Assembly: GCF_027595985.1 (NCBI RefSeq)
Contig: NC_073312.1
Span: forward strand, 14,028,905 to 14,092,904
DNA length: 64,000 nt
Source of the DNA: Sorex araneus
Taxonomy: Eukaryota > Chordata > Mammalia > Eulipotyphla > Soricidae
Reading direction: 5' to 3'
Made by a program: the position numbers and the translations under genes. Below the pieces are notes generated by a model. That model had not been told where the DNA came from, did no database searches, and worked only from the letters and a program-made list of their open reading frames with translations. Shown here piece by piece: positions 22,480-32,714 of the stretch. Position 1 is the stretch's first letter; each line of letters opens with the position of its first letter.

Positions 22480-24259
22480 CTCAGCCAAAGCAGCCCCTCT
22501 GCACTCCCCCCGCCTCCTCCAGAAATGCTGCCATGACAAAAGTCTTGCCTTGAGACAGGAACAGGCTCCCCTCCTGTCTCCGTATTCCATCAAATGTCTA
22601 TTTACCCTCATTAATTTTTTCTTTTCTTCTCCTCAACCTGAAACCATCAGCTATGAGTCAGAGAAGGATCATTAACTTTTACAGCTTCCATACACATCCA
22701 CCTACTCACAGCGCTGCCACGGGAAAGAAGTTTTGACTTGCAGCACTGAGACAAAAATCCTCTAGTAAGAGAAAAAAAAGAGGGGGGCAAAATTCCCTTC
22801 AAGAAAGTCCTGGGAAATGCTTGGGAGGGGGGGGGCGCTAGTTCTCTGCTCCACCCACTGTTGTATTTTTTTTTTCCCCCACCATGCGCTGCAATCTTTT
22901 TGGGAAAATAAAAAAGAAGAGTTTAGATTGAACTTGGTGCTGGCAATAAGCAGTTCTGGGTGGATTTTGGGAGGACAAAATAGATGACTTCCTTTAAACA
23001 TCAAAATATAACTAAAGATCTTAAAGTGCGGGGTGGGGGGGGGCGGGCGTAGGGGTGAAGGGGAGAGAGTCCATGCACAGGGAGGGCTAAAGCTTACTGT
23101 CCTGTTCCCGCAAAGAAACCTACTTCTGGCAGCTGAAGCCAGTGGGCTAAAGTGCTGAGACATGTTCCTCACACCGCATTTTTCATTAAAAGTTGCTACA
23201 CTAACACTCTCAAAATGATCTCCATCGCTACTCCACTTAGCAGTCACAGCGCTCAACTCATAACGAATTAATTTGCATTAATGTGGGTTTCATGCGTCTT
23301 TCCCTGGGTATGCCACTGTGATTCAGGCTTAATAAAACTGACAGGACGATAACACAGTGCCTTTTAGTTCACTTTCCAAAACAAACCCACCCACCCCACA
23401 GACCCACACCAACCCTCTCCCACTTTTTTCTTAGGCATTTTGCTAATATATTTAATACATCATAATTGGCCCCGCACGCAGGAACCTAGTTATCTTCTCA
23501 GTAAATATTTATGGCATCACTCTTTCCCATTCATTCTGCCTTTTCTTAGGGAATCTCCCTGTAGCCGCCATCTGCAATTCATTGACTTTACAATTTACCA
23601 CATGTTGGGATGGGAGAGGTCTTAGCTCCATTTGAATCACTACACAAATATGCAAGTGATTTATCGGTTTCAAGCTGAAGTCTGCAAGAGAAGGCCTCCA
23701 CTTTTCCTGAACATTACTTCTTCTGGCAGACCATGAACAATTACAGTTCGTACTAATTAAGCTCTGTAAATGTGCTGTGCCCTGCTAATGCCTACCAGGC
23801 CTCAAATTTATTTTCATGATGCCAAACTTTCGCGAGCCCGGTTTAACTCCTTGGGCGCTGCTGACATGCTTTTTTTCCCCCAGCCCCCACCCCCCCACCC
23901 CCCGGGCCCATTTTTCCCGCGCAGGCCAAACTGTCTGAGGCGACTTCACAACCGAAAAAGATTCCAATAAGGACAGGCTGAATTACCAGCCCGAAATCAG
24001 ATGTGCCTAAGGAAGAAAAACCTATCCTGGGAGAAGCCAAGAACACCGGGGCTGATAACCCGTTCAAAGATCCCTCAGCCCCATCTTTGTAATGAGCTGT
24101 TAAGGGATTCATATCTGTCCCTGAGGGCTAGTAAGTTTCTGCATTCCATTGATCGGGAAAATAAAACCTTTCAGGCTCGGTCTTTAAGTTTGGGCTGGAA
24201 GGAGGGAAAGATGTGGTCAGAATGGACAGACCCCTGGCCCGGCACCCCACAAAAAAAAA

Positions 24260-24305
24260 ATATATATATATATATACATATATATATACATATATATATA
24301 TATAT
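24260..24305. repeat. (TA)n microsatellite
   Basis: TA units with occasional CA, preceded by poly(A). Confidence 0.95.
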
Positions 24306-24360
24306 CCAGTTGCTGACACCCCCGTGGAAATCTATTCCTCCGAGAAAAGTGATCGGTTTG

Positions 24361-24361
<1 letters not shown>

Positions 24362-24410
<49 letters not shown>
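24362..24410. repeat. (CA)n microsatellite
   Basis: About 24 CA units. Confidence 0.97.
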
Positions 24411-24412
<2 letters not shown>

Positions 24413-25694
24413 CACACACAAAACACATAGCCCCCTTTTTGCAAAATAATTTCCCCTGGGCAGGCAACTGTCTTTCGCTGTCTCATCGAGGACCACAAAT
24501 GCACCCCCCCCCCGATTTTTCCCAGGGCAGCTCCGAGGAAACCTATCTGTTGGGGAACAGAGTGCCTGCCGTGGTGAGCAACGGAAATCTATTTTCCCTG
24601 AGCAGAAAAGGGACTACTAGTCCTCAGAGGAAACTTCCCAAGACACGACCCTTAAAACCCAGATTTTTGTCCTAGCTCCTTATACTTTAAGGGGGAAAAA
24701 ATATATCTTTCTAATTAGCCAGGAATCTCTTCTGCCTCCCCTGTCTGTCTCCTTTTCTGGAGTGCCCTTCCTCCTACCGGAGCACTTTTCCCAAATGAGT
24801 GGCCTTTCCCCTCCGCTGCCTGTCTTGCTCTCTTCTATTAAATTCCTGTAATCAGCTCTCCACACTGCACCCTGCCTTTTTTTCTTTTTTTTTCTTTTTC
24901 TTTAAGCCTTGACATCAACTGGTGCCCTGTGCCATGCCCGTCTGTCCTGCCAGCTCGGGGACATCACGGAAATGAAAGAGCAGCCTCTCTCCCGCCAGGC
25001 TGCTCGAAACATCCCGAGATTATGCACAGTCACAAGCAAGCAAGAGACTGGCCTCCCCACCCCCCCAAAAAAAAGAGGGTGAAAGAAGTAAAACTGGTGG
25101 AAAAGAGGCAAAGACACAAACACCCACGGAGAGCAACTTTGCCCTTGAAAAACAGGCACTTGGGCAAAAGCCTGGCTGAATTTCCATCCCTGGGAGAGCT
25201 CCACAAACGTGTACAACAATAGCCTACAGGGGAAGTACAAGTCAGCTGCCAGGGGGTGGGGGGGTGAGACTGGAGAGGTGGGGGACAGAGGAGAGGGGAG
25301 GGCAGCATGGGCCAAGTGCCGGCCCCTGGCCCCACCCCCATCCCCTTGCTTATAATTAGTGCGAGAAATCTGAGCTACTGCCAATGTCTGCGGACCTTGA
25401 ATATTATAAGGCCAACGTGGCGTCAAATATCTTAACATTCATAAGTGTTATGGGCTGTAAATAAAGCCGGGGGATTTATGACCGGGGGCACTTGCCAGCA
25501 AAGGACGGGGCACACTGCTCTCAGCAGACCTATTGAGGTGTGAGTTTGCCTCGGGTTGTAAAATTAACCATTTCCTTCACAAATGTGCTCCATTATAAGT
25601 CCGAGTTTAAGATTCACTTAAGTGGGGGGAGGGGGGTGTACGGGAACTGGCAACAGCCATTCCCAGAAGCAAACTGAGAGGCCCACACACCCCC

Positions 25695-25695
<1 letters not shown>

Positions 25696-25738
<43 letters not shown>
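25696..25738. repeat. (CA)n microsatellite
   Basis: About 21 CA units. Confidence 0.97.
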
Positions 25739-25741
<3 letters not shown>

Positions 25742-25927
25742 GAAATCAAGGCCTGAAGAATTTGACTTCCCCCCCCAACCCCCCCCATTCAAAACTTCAG
25801 AAACATGTCACCTCCAAGCAGTTACAAATGCGGTTAAAAGATATTATCTCATTCCACTTACCAAAGACTAAAAAGCTTACACCTACTTCCTTGGAAAGTG
25901 CTTATTTATTTGGCAACTCCACAGTTT

Positions 25928-25929
<2 letters not shown>

Positions 25930-25971
<42 letters not shown>
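25930..25971. repeat. (CA)n microsatellite
   Basis: About 21 CA units, only 190 bp from the preceding tract. Confidence 0.97.
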
Positions 25972-25973
<2 letters not shown>

Positions 25974-26839
25974 GGAGTAAATCACTCCAAGCCTGAGCCT
26001 CCTTCCCCTCCCCCTATATAATGTCATCTACTTCCTGTGCCGGAGAGAGCATTTGCTAAATCCAGGTTGTCTCATACTTAACTGCCAATAAACCAACTTC
26101 CACATAACTTCCAGACAGCTGAGGAAAAGGTCCTCGGAGTTTTAGTCATGGTCCAGAAACACGCGTCCTCACAAAAGTTTGCAGCTGTCCTTTCTCTATA
26201 CTGCATTTTTAATGGGATTCGGGGGCCCCTATCGTGAAACATCTGACAAAATATAAAATCCACTTGGATCCCTTCGCGTTGACCCACTGTGCGCGGCTAT
26301 GAGGAAAGCTGCACCAGACCTCACCACTGAGCCGGGGGAAGCACTTTCTGCATGCACACAGGCACCTGGGGAGGGGTTGGGGGTGGGGGGGGGGAGGCAG
26401 CATTCAAACCCTGCAAAGACCTCCACGGTCCTCTCTTTAAGAGCACCGCTGCTGGTGCAACGCCTAAAACTCGGGTTGGCTGAAGCCAAGACTGCTTCAC
26501 TGGCACGCTGAACTGCGCTGCTCACAGAACAGCATTCTGGACCTGCCAGCTCCCCGGAAACCTTCCTGTAACTTTTTCACAGCTTGCTAAGAACCAGAAA
26601 GCGGACCAGCTTCCAGCGGTGACTCTACATGAAATCCATATCCGTCAAATTAAAAATCAAGGTGGAAAACGCCGAGCAAGAACCGGGATTGTTTTCCTCC
26701 CCAGCCTTTCCCCAATCAAACAGGGGGCATCCGCCAAACAGGGCCCTGCAGCAGCCAAAAGTTTCCCCAAACACTTCTTAGGCTCCCAACCCGCCCCCTG
26801 CCATTGTGTCTGGGGTTTCAGCGAGCTTTCATTTCAACC

Positions 26840-27180
26840 AACTGCAAAGCGCTAGCATATTAAATTTATAATCATTAAAATATGACTTATTGGGTGAATG
26901 TTGAGCCCATAATCCATACTGCAGACATTAAACCTCAACCTATAAAGATTAGCACGGCATTAATGCAGTTGCCCTGAGATTGAAATCTAAACATGTTCGC
27001 CATAAATATTTCTGAAGGAGATGAAAAACAATTAGCATAAATACCAAAGAAGGGCAAGAACACCTGTTCTTTTTCAGGGCGATAAGCATTTTATTGTTCT
27101 CTATTTAAAATGTAATGACCTGTGTAATTACAGTAATATTACATTGTTATGTAGGGGCCTGGAATGTCACACTTTGAAAA
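26840..27180. promoter_or_regulatory. Candidate conserved non-coding element
   Basis: AT-rich, complex sequence with many TAAT and ATTA cores (homeodomain-type sites) and no simple repeats, inside the SINE-free block of intron 3. Judged on appearance only. Confidence 0.3.
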
Positions 27181-30100
27181 GTGTTGTCAAAACAATCAGG
27201 GCTAAAGTGGGGAGGGGGCGGAGGAGAGGACCAGGGGAGGACCACCATTAACCCTTCACACTCCGCGCTCTCCAGCTTTTGTATTAAGGAAGGATTATGT
27301 TGTTTGAATGAGGAGAAAACATCCCATTTTCACGAGCCAGAAAGACAAGTTGTTGCCCGGCTACGTAAAAGCCCAGTGAACAGGCCGCTCTGGGTTTCCT
27401 TGAAATGCTCGGTTCCAAGTTGAAAAATGAATTCAAGCTGCTGCTTATTTATTTGTTCAAACTAGTAGCAAATAGCTCGGTTTAAAAAAAAAAAAATGAC
27501 TTTGGAAAACGGAAGATTTCGAGTTCGAAAAACCAACTCCCGAAAGAGAAATTTCACGACTAACTGGAATGGTCACCACCTTATACCTATTTCTCCTGTT
27601 TGGCGGAGGGGAAAAAACAGCAATGGACACTGACTTTTTCCTACCACCTTCCAGATGGGAAAAGTATTCTTATCTTTAGTATACAAATGCTCCCTCCATT
27701 GTAATATGTGTGCTCCTTCCCTGCCCAGATATTCTCTTAATGCACCTTTGTATTTGAATCTGCCTGGTTAAAAAAGCCATCCCTAGGACTGTATCAAAGG
27801 CGAAATTAACGATATCTTCAGTGTATCAGACACGCAGACATCTTGGTCATTTTAAAACTATTACTCTATCAATCTTCACAGCGTCTCCAGCAATGAAAGC
27901 ATTATTCTTGGGAGAATGACATTATTCACCATCAGCCGCCTGAATGACACTACATTCTTAAGGAGAAGAGCGGAAAGCGGGGTTCCAAAGAGTTGGCTTT
28001 CTAAAGGATGCAGCTGCTTACAGGTACCTTCAAGTAACAGACAATGTTTCCCACCAACAAGGAGGGCTGGGAAAAGAATAAATAAAGAGACCTCTGCCTG
28101 CCCCCCCCCCCCCAAAAAACACACTGCAGCACTGAGAATTTCGGATGAGCATAAAAAGCCCGCTCTCTTGCCTATGGATTCCTCCGGCAGCTGTATCAAA
28201 TCCGGAATTGCAAGCTGGCGCTGCGATCGAAAACGTCAGGAGTGACACACAACAGCCTCCCATCCTCATTTCCACTGGTCTGTGCAGCCCAAATAAATAA
28301 CTTTAATTTGGGAGCACATAATCTAAGCCAGGTAACAGGAAGGAAGCAGAGGCGGGGCACGCGAAGATGTATGTGAGTGTTTGACATGCAAATACTGAAA
28401 TTGCCTACTGAGTTCAGATCTGTCTTCTCAAACTCAATCTGATGTCACAGCACGCGGCCACCCGCTATGTCCACAATTAAAATAACTAGGAGCTAGCTAT
28501 TCCTATAATGCCCACCAAGGGGACACGGAACGTCGTGGCGCCTCCCTTTTCGCACCGGGAAATCATTTATTTGCCTTTCACAGTTCCCCTGTATCTCTAA
28601 TTACACCACAAACACAACTCTTCAAGTTTTAGGGGACTCTAAGATAAGCAGCCAGGGAGTCACAGCCAGGGAGTCTCGCAAAGGGCCAGCAGCCCGGCAA
28701 GCCGGCCACCGCAGCCTTTCAGATGGCTGAGTGGGTTTTTAAATAAAACCAAGGGAGGCTTCCGTGCAAGGAGGGGAGGTAAGAAATTCTCAGGGTTACT
28801 CTGCACTGTTGTTGGATCGGGCTGGCCAGGCCAACAGCCCTGAGAGCCAGTGAAACGCTCCCGGTTTAAGATTCCCACAAGCTCTCAATGGGAAAAATTT
28901 TTAATTTTTTTTTTTAAATACGAAAGAGCTGGGCTGTGCTTCTCTCCAACTGCAGCCGGGTGGCCAGGGGCTGCCCGCTGCTAGAGCCGGTAGGGCTGAG
29001 TCGCAGAGCAGAAGCCCTGGCACCCCAGCGGCAGCGGCATGGTGAGGGGTGGCAGGGGGGATAATTTTTTTTCTTTTCTGGCTATAATAAAAAAAAAAAT
29101 GACCGGTCTAGCATGCCCTTGTCATTTTTTTTTTTAACCCGGGCCCAAAAAACAAGTCAAACCTGATAGTTAATATTTTAATGCTTAAAAACACTTGTAG
29201 ATCTGATCGACTCCGGCCAGCAAGCCTTTGGCCATTAGCACCGCGGCTGAACACTGGGTGCATTATTTCAAATCGCTATCTCGAGTTACCCAAAGAGAAG
29301 AAACAAAACTAGTGTGTGTAAATACAGGGTGGAGGGGCGGGGAGGGGGGGGGAGAAAGTGGGGGTGGGGGGGAAAACCAAAGCAGAGAACCGGGCAGAAC
29401 TGACAAGCCCGGAAACCGGGCACAAACGTCCAGAGATTCGTAATTCAGGCTTTGGCCGGGGCGAGCGCGCGGGGGGCGGGGGTTCAGGGCGAGGGCAGGG
29501 GCAGAGGCCGGTCCGGAGAGGGGATGAACCTTATTAATGAATGTCAGGAGTGGGCGCGGGCCGCCAGCGACGAGCAACACCCCGCGCTGTCCCCGGAGCC
29601 CCGGAGTCGGCGGGACCCGGTCGAGAGAGCGGCCGCTCACCGCTCTGGAGGCCAAGGCGCCCGGGGTCTCCCTCACCCTCTGCAGCCCCTAGGGCTCCTA
29701 CACCCTCGGGGGGTGGCCTGACCCCACCCCCAGGGCCCACCGAGGGTCTCCTCCGAAGCCGGCGAGCGCAGACCTCCTCGCTACAAACGCCTAGGCACCA
29801 AAACTCCCTTTTAACACACACACCCCGAGTCCGCAAAGAGGAGGCCATCCGGGCTGCACACCAACCCCAAACCCCGGCCGTGGGGGGCTCCCCGGCCCCC
29901 CGAGAGCGGGCAGCCGCAGGCCAGTGCGCCCAGAACGCAGAGCCCTCGGCGCCCGAGGCCCTGCGGGGTGACCCAAGGCAGGTGGGGGGCGGAATATAGA
30001 CTCCCAGAGACCCCCCCAAGTTTGCAGACTTGGCAGCTGGGGGAGCGCGACCTTGCTGGGGGCCAGGGGGGAGGGGACCCCGAGAGCCGGCGAGGGGCAG

Positions 30101-30311
30101 TCGGACACTAAGCAGATCAGTGGCCAGCAGGGCCGGCCGAGGCGTCGGGGCAGGGCCCGGGGCCCCGCGCGCGCCCAACTCCGGCGCCCGGAGGAAAATC
30201 CGCAGCCCCCGGGCAGCCCGCGCGCGCCGGGCGCAGCACAGCCTCTGCCGGGCCCCGGCAGCCAAGGGGTTAAGCGGGGAAAGCCCAAGACGGCCCAGAA
30301 GAGGGAAGGAA

Positions 30312-30339
30312 GAGAGGGAGAGAGAGAGAGAGAGAGAGC
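30312..30339. repeat. (GA)n microsatellite
   Basis: About 13 GA units in the CpG-island part of intron 3. Confidence 0.92.
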
Positions 30340-30396
30340 GAGGGAGCGAAAAGAAAAGAGCCACACAGTCCTCTTCCCAGGGCGGAGGAAGAAATC

Positions 30397-30442
30397 ACCA
30401 CCAGCACCAGCACCACCGGCGCCGGCACCGGCACCAGCAAGC
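30397..30442. repeat. CAC/CGG-type trinucleotide repeat
   Basis: ACCAGC, ACCGGC and GCCGGC units; imperfect. Confidence 0.8.
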
Positions 30443-30868
30443 AGCACCCCTGCGGGAGGGGGGCAACCTGGGCAGCATTTTTTTAAAAAAAGGGGGGGCA
30501 GGGAGGAAAAAGGGCAAGAAAAAAAAAGTTCTGCTGCTTTCCGCGCAACAAACCTCCTCTCCCAACCCCCCACTTCCCACCCCATCTAACCCCCCCCAGC
30601 GCCGCCGCCGCAACACCCCCCCCCCCGAGAGCCCTGCCGAGCCGGGGCGGGAGGGGGGGGGTCCCCCAACACCCCGAGGCGGCAGCCCCCTGAAAGCGAG
30701 AACATGGCGAAGTGCAAACAAACGCCGGCCACAAAAGGCAGAAAAGTTTGCCGAGTTTGCGGGCCGGCCGGGCCCGGGCGGGGGAGGGGCGCGCGGGGGG
30801 AGGGGCGGGGAGGGGCGCGGCGGGGCGGGCGGGGGCCGCATGCGGGGCGGCGGCGGGCGGGCACTTAC

Positions 30869-30993
30869 GGTCCGGGCGGTGGGCGAGAGCGATCCGTTGG
30901 GGAGGTAGGGGCTCGTCAGGTCGGGGATCATGATGAAGGGGTAGCCGGGATACGGTGGCCCCTTAAAGAGCCCTCCATCTTGCCTCTTGGCCG
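30869..30993 (-). CDS. TCF7L2: TCF7L2 exon 3
   Basis: This 125-nt exon completes an Ala codon and then encodes 41 residues from [11 protein letters not shown] through [13 protein letters not shown] to SLSPTART. The PPYPGYPF and IPDLTSPY segments are hallmarks of the TCF/LEF central linker. The acceptor is TTAG before CGGCCAAG; the donor is GTAAGTGCC (30868 downward). It ends on a codon boundary, so the next exon, a 69-nt cassette, can be included or skipped without changing frame. The sequence agrees with human TCF7L2 as recalled. Confidence 0.97.
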
Positions 30994-31343
30994 CTAACAT
31001 GGCGGGGCGGCGAGGGCGCGGCGGGAGAGACCGGGAGAAACTTTTTTAGAGCGTGGCCCGAGTGGCCGGCCGCCCCCCCCCGCCCCCCAGCACACGCACA
31101 CGCACACACACACACACACACACGCACATGCACACGCATGCACACGCACACGCGCGCACACGCGGGCCCCGCGCGGGGCTCCCCGCCGGCCCGGAGCTCG
31201 GGGCTGCGGGGCGCGGGGGGCCTCGGGGCCCGGCGGGGTTAGATGGTGGCGGGGAGGGGAGTGGGGGGTGGGGGGCGGGTAGGGGTGGGGGGTGCCGGTG
31301 CCAGTCCCCGGGGTGCGGCGCGGGGCGCGCGGGGCGTACTCAC
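30994..31343 (-). other. TCF7L2: TCF7L2 intron 2
   Basis: A 350-bp intron in the CpG island. It contains a 53-bp G-rich block on the plus strand (31248-31300, many runs of four or more G) and an alternating purine-pyrimidine tract (31091-31164) made of CA, CG and TG steps. Donor GTGAGTACG, acceptor GCCATGTTAG. The pyrimidine tract is broken by GC-rich sequence, so the acceptor looks only moderately strong by eye. Confidence 0.93.
31091..31164. repeat. CA/CG/TG alternating tract in intron 2
   Basis: Alternating purine-pyrimidine over about 74 bp, including CG and CATGCA steps. Confidence 0.93.
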
Positions 31344-31410
31344 CTTCTTCCAAACTTTCCCGGGATTTGTCTCGGAAACTTTCGGAGCGAGGCGGAGGCC
31401 GTCTTTCCGC
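31344..31410 (-). CDS. TCF7L2: TCF7L2 exon 2
   Basis: This 67-nt exon encodes AERRPPPRSESFRDKSRESLEE plus the first base of an Ala codon completed by exon 3. It belongs to the linker between the beta-catenin-binding domain and the central region and is basic and serine-rich. The acceptor is GGGAAG immediately before GCGGAAAG; the donor is GTGAGTACG. Phase is 0 at entry and 1 at exit, and the reading frame continues correctly into exon 3. The sequence agrees with human TCF7L2 as recalled. Confidence 0.97.
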
Positions 31411-31679
31411 CTTCCCGGAGAGGCAGAGGTGGGCGAGGGCGAGGGGCAACGCCGGAGAGAAGGGGGCATCGGCGGGAGCGGGGGGCACGGGGGTGGGGGG
31501 GGAGAAAAACAGGGTTACAAGTTTCTGCCGCGGTGCACACCGCCACGCACACGGCGCCCGGCCCCGCCGCCGCCGCCGCCGCCCCCCGGCCCCGGTTTCT
31601 CCCCGGGAAGCCCCATTTGCCAAAGCCCTGGGAAATAGATTTCCAAACCCCCACCGGCCCGAGGGGCTTTTTTTCCTAC
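31411..31679 (-). other. TCF7L2: TCF7L2 intron 1
   Basis: A 269-bp GC-rich intron inside the CpG island, donor GTAGG and acceptor GGGAAG. It holds a short CCG/GCC trinucleotide run near 31560-31590. In reading direction a pyrimidine-rich stretch containing CACCTCTGCCTCTCC precedes the acceptor. No other element seen. Confidence 0.93.
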
Positions 31680-31868
31680 CTCGGAATCGGAGGAGCTGTT
31701 TTGATTCGTTTCTGATTCATTGACTAGAGACGATTTGACATCAGCTAAATCCCTCTCGGCCGAGGAGTTTTCGGAGCTCTTCTCCTCCTGCTCGCCCTCG
31801 TCTTTGAAGGAAATCAGTTCGTCGTTGGCGCCTAGGTCATCTCCTCCACCGCCGTTCAGCTGCGGCAT
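31680..31868 (-). CDS. TCF7L2: TCF7L2 exon 1 (coding part): beta-catenin-binding domain
   Basis: Encodes residues 1-63, starting [11 protein letters not shown] and ending NQNSSSDSE. This is the N-terminal beta-catenin-binding domain. Asp16 and the acidic run Glu24, Glu26, Glu28, Glu29, which contact the beta-catenin armadillo groove in the known family structures, are all present, as is the following helix (about residues 40-50). The start is secure: an in-frame TGA lies two codons upstream and no other ATG occurs in the preceding ~590 nt. The exon ends after a complete Glu codon; the donor is GTAGGAAAA (31679 downward). All residues agree with human TCF7L2 as I recall it, which separates it from LEF1, TCF7 and TCF7L1. 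Confidence 0.97.
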
Positions 31869-32400
31869 TTTTTTTCACCCACCAGCAGCAATTTTGGAAG
31901 AAAAATGAAGGAGGAAGAAAAGCCAAAAAAAAAAAATCCCCCAAAAAAGTTTCCCCCCCCAAAAAAAAAAAAAAAAGATTTTGCAAGAAAAAGACGAGTC
32001 CAAGGTGAACTTTTTTTTTTCCTCTGCTTTGGGGTCTTTTTCTCCTGGGGAGGGGAAAGAGGGAGGAGGGGAGGGGAAAGGGGGGGAGATCTTCTGCACG
32101 CGTGAGTTTAGGTTTCTTTTTTTCGCTCGTTCCCAAGGATCCGATCAATGTGCAAAAAAATAATAAATAAAAAAAAAGGGGGGTAAAAAAAAAAACACCA
32201 ACAACAACAAGAAGTCAGATATAAAGAGCAAAGGGGGGGGAAGCCGAAGATACAGGAGGAGCTCGTGCCGCTCGGATTTGAGTGAGTTGAAGTTAGACTG
32301 AGAGCTTTTCAGTTCAAAGGCGGCGCTGATTGACAGATAGAAAAAGGGGGATCGAAATCCGGAGGAACGGAGTAGTCTGGGAGCGGAGATTATTGACAGG
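31869..32400 (-). other. TCF7L2: TCF7L2 5' untranslated region (approximate)
   Basis: Leader directly upstream of the start codon. It contains long A, T, C and G homopolymer runs and a CAA/TTG run (32199-32210). I find no ATG in the sense direction between 31869 and 32461. An in-frame TGA lies two codons before the start. Much of it resembles the human TCF7L2 leader as I recall it. The 5' limit is a guess. Confidence 0.7.
32313..32324 (-). promoter_or_regulatory. Possible TCF/LEF site with adjacent helper-like motif
   Basis: TTCAAAG on the plus strand fits the HMG-box consensus WWCAAWG. On the sense strand it reads GCCGCCTTTGAA, so a GCCGCC motif, like the C-clamp helper site, abuts it. It lies near the 5' end of the leader and could serve autoregulation. 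A single short motif match, so weak evidence. Confidence 0.3.
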
Positions 32401-32500
32401 GCGAGAGGAACACACTCGCTTAATGAGATGCCGGGGGGCGGGGCCGGGCCGGTGACGTGTGCATAAATAAACAGCCGGGGTGGGCGGGGCGGGGGCGGCT
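32400..32500 (-). promoter_or_regulatory. TCF7L2: Probable core promoter: GC boxes, CRE-like site, AT-rich element
   Basis: The plus strand shows GGGGCGGGGC (32435-32444), a CRE-like half site TGACGTG (32453-32459), ATAAATAAA (32463-32471; TTTATTTAT on the sense strand), and further GC boxes TGGGCGGGGC (32481-32490) and GGGGGCGG (32491-32498). They sit where the recognisable leader ends. No transcription start can be proved from sequence alone. Confidence 0.55.
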
Positions 32501-32602
32501 AACAATGATCCTTTCGGGCGCCGGGAGAGGGAGGAGGGAGGGGAGGAGGGGGAGCGGCGCAGGGAGGAGTGTGCAGGGGGAGCGGCCTGCCTGCGCCTGG
32601 GC

Positions 32603-32680
32603 TGTATGTGTGTGTGTGTGTGTGTGTTTGTGTGTGCGCTTGTGTGTGTGTGTGTGTGTGTGCGCGCGCGCGCGCGCTGT

Positions 32681-32713
<33 letters not shown>

Positions 32714-32714
32714 T
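32603..32714. repeat. TG/CG alternating tract upstream of promoter
   Basis: TG repeats enclosing a pure (GC)8 block at 32662-32677. Almost the whole 112 bp alternates purine and pyrimidine. Confidence 0.95.

Larger units (their letters stand above)
19964..29429. other. Intron 3 body, retroposon-poor
   Basis: About 9.5 kb in which I recognise no SINE or L1. It holds microsatellites listed separately, G-runs (20679-20692, 21400-21412) and several AT-rich, balanced-complexity stretches (23200-23800, 25330-25620, 26840-27180, 28250-28620) that look like conserved non-coding DNA. No additional exon supported. Confidence 0.55.
18503..30868 (-). other. TCF7L2: TCF7L2 intron 3
   Basis: A 12,366-bp phase-0 intron. 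Its promoter-proximal 1.4 kb is part of the CpG island. The rest is mostly unique sequence with microsatellites and a single SINE (19770-19948). The length is close to the ~13 kb I recall between the corresponding human exons, which supports orthologous structure. Confidence 0.92.
1..32400 (-). other. TCF7L2: TCF7L2 transcription unit, 5' part
   Basis: The gene enters near 32.4 kb and leaves through the left edge. Four coding exons are visible with consensus splice sites and a continuous reading frame: 63 codons, 22 plus one base, two bases plus 41 codons, then 23 codons. TCF7L2 is a nuclear HMG-box factor that recruits beta-catenin or Groucho/TLE repressors to Wnt target genes. Only the N-terminal part is present; the HMG box, C-clamp and CtBP motifs are encoded further left. 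The right-hand limit is approximate because no transcription start can be read directly from sequence. In human, variants in an intron of this gene are the strongest common type 2 diabetes association (established knowledge). Confidence 0.95.

Noticed and set aside
29534..30364. 276-codon open frame on the minus strand
   Set aside because: Intron 3 CpG-island sequence, low complexity, no homology I recognise and no splice context.
30030..30908. 292-codon open frame on the plus strand
   Set aside because: It lies in the CpG island opposite TCF7L2, is Arg/Gly/Pro-rich and runs across exon 3 antisense. GC-rich DNA has few stop codons; no known domain.
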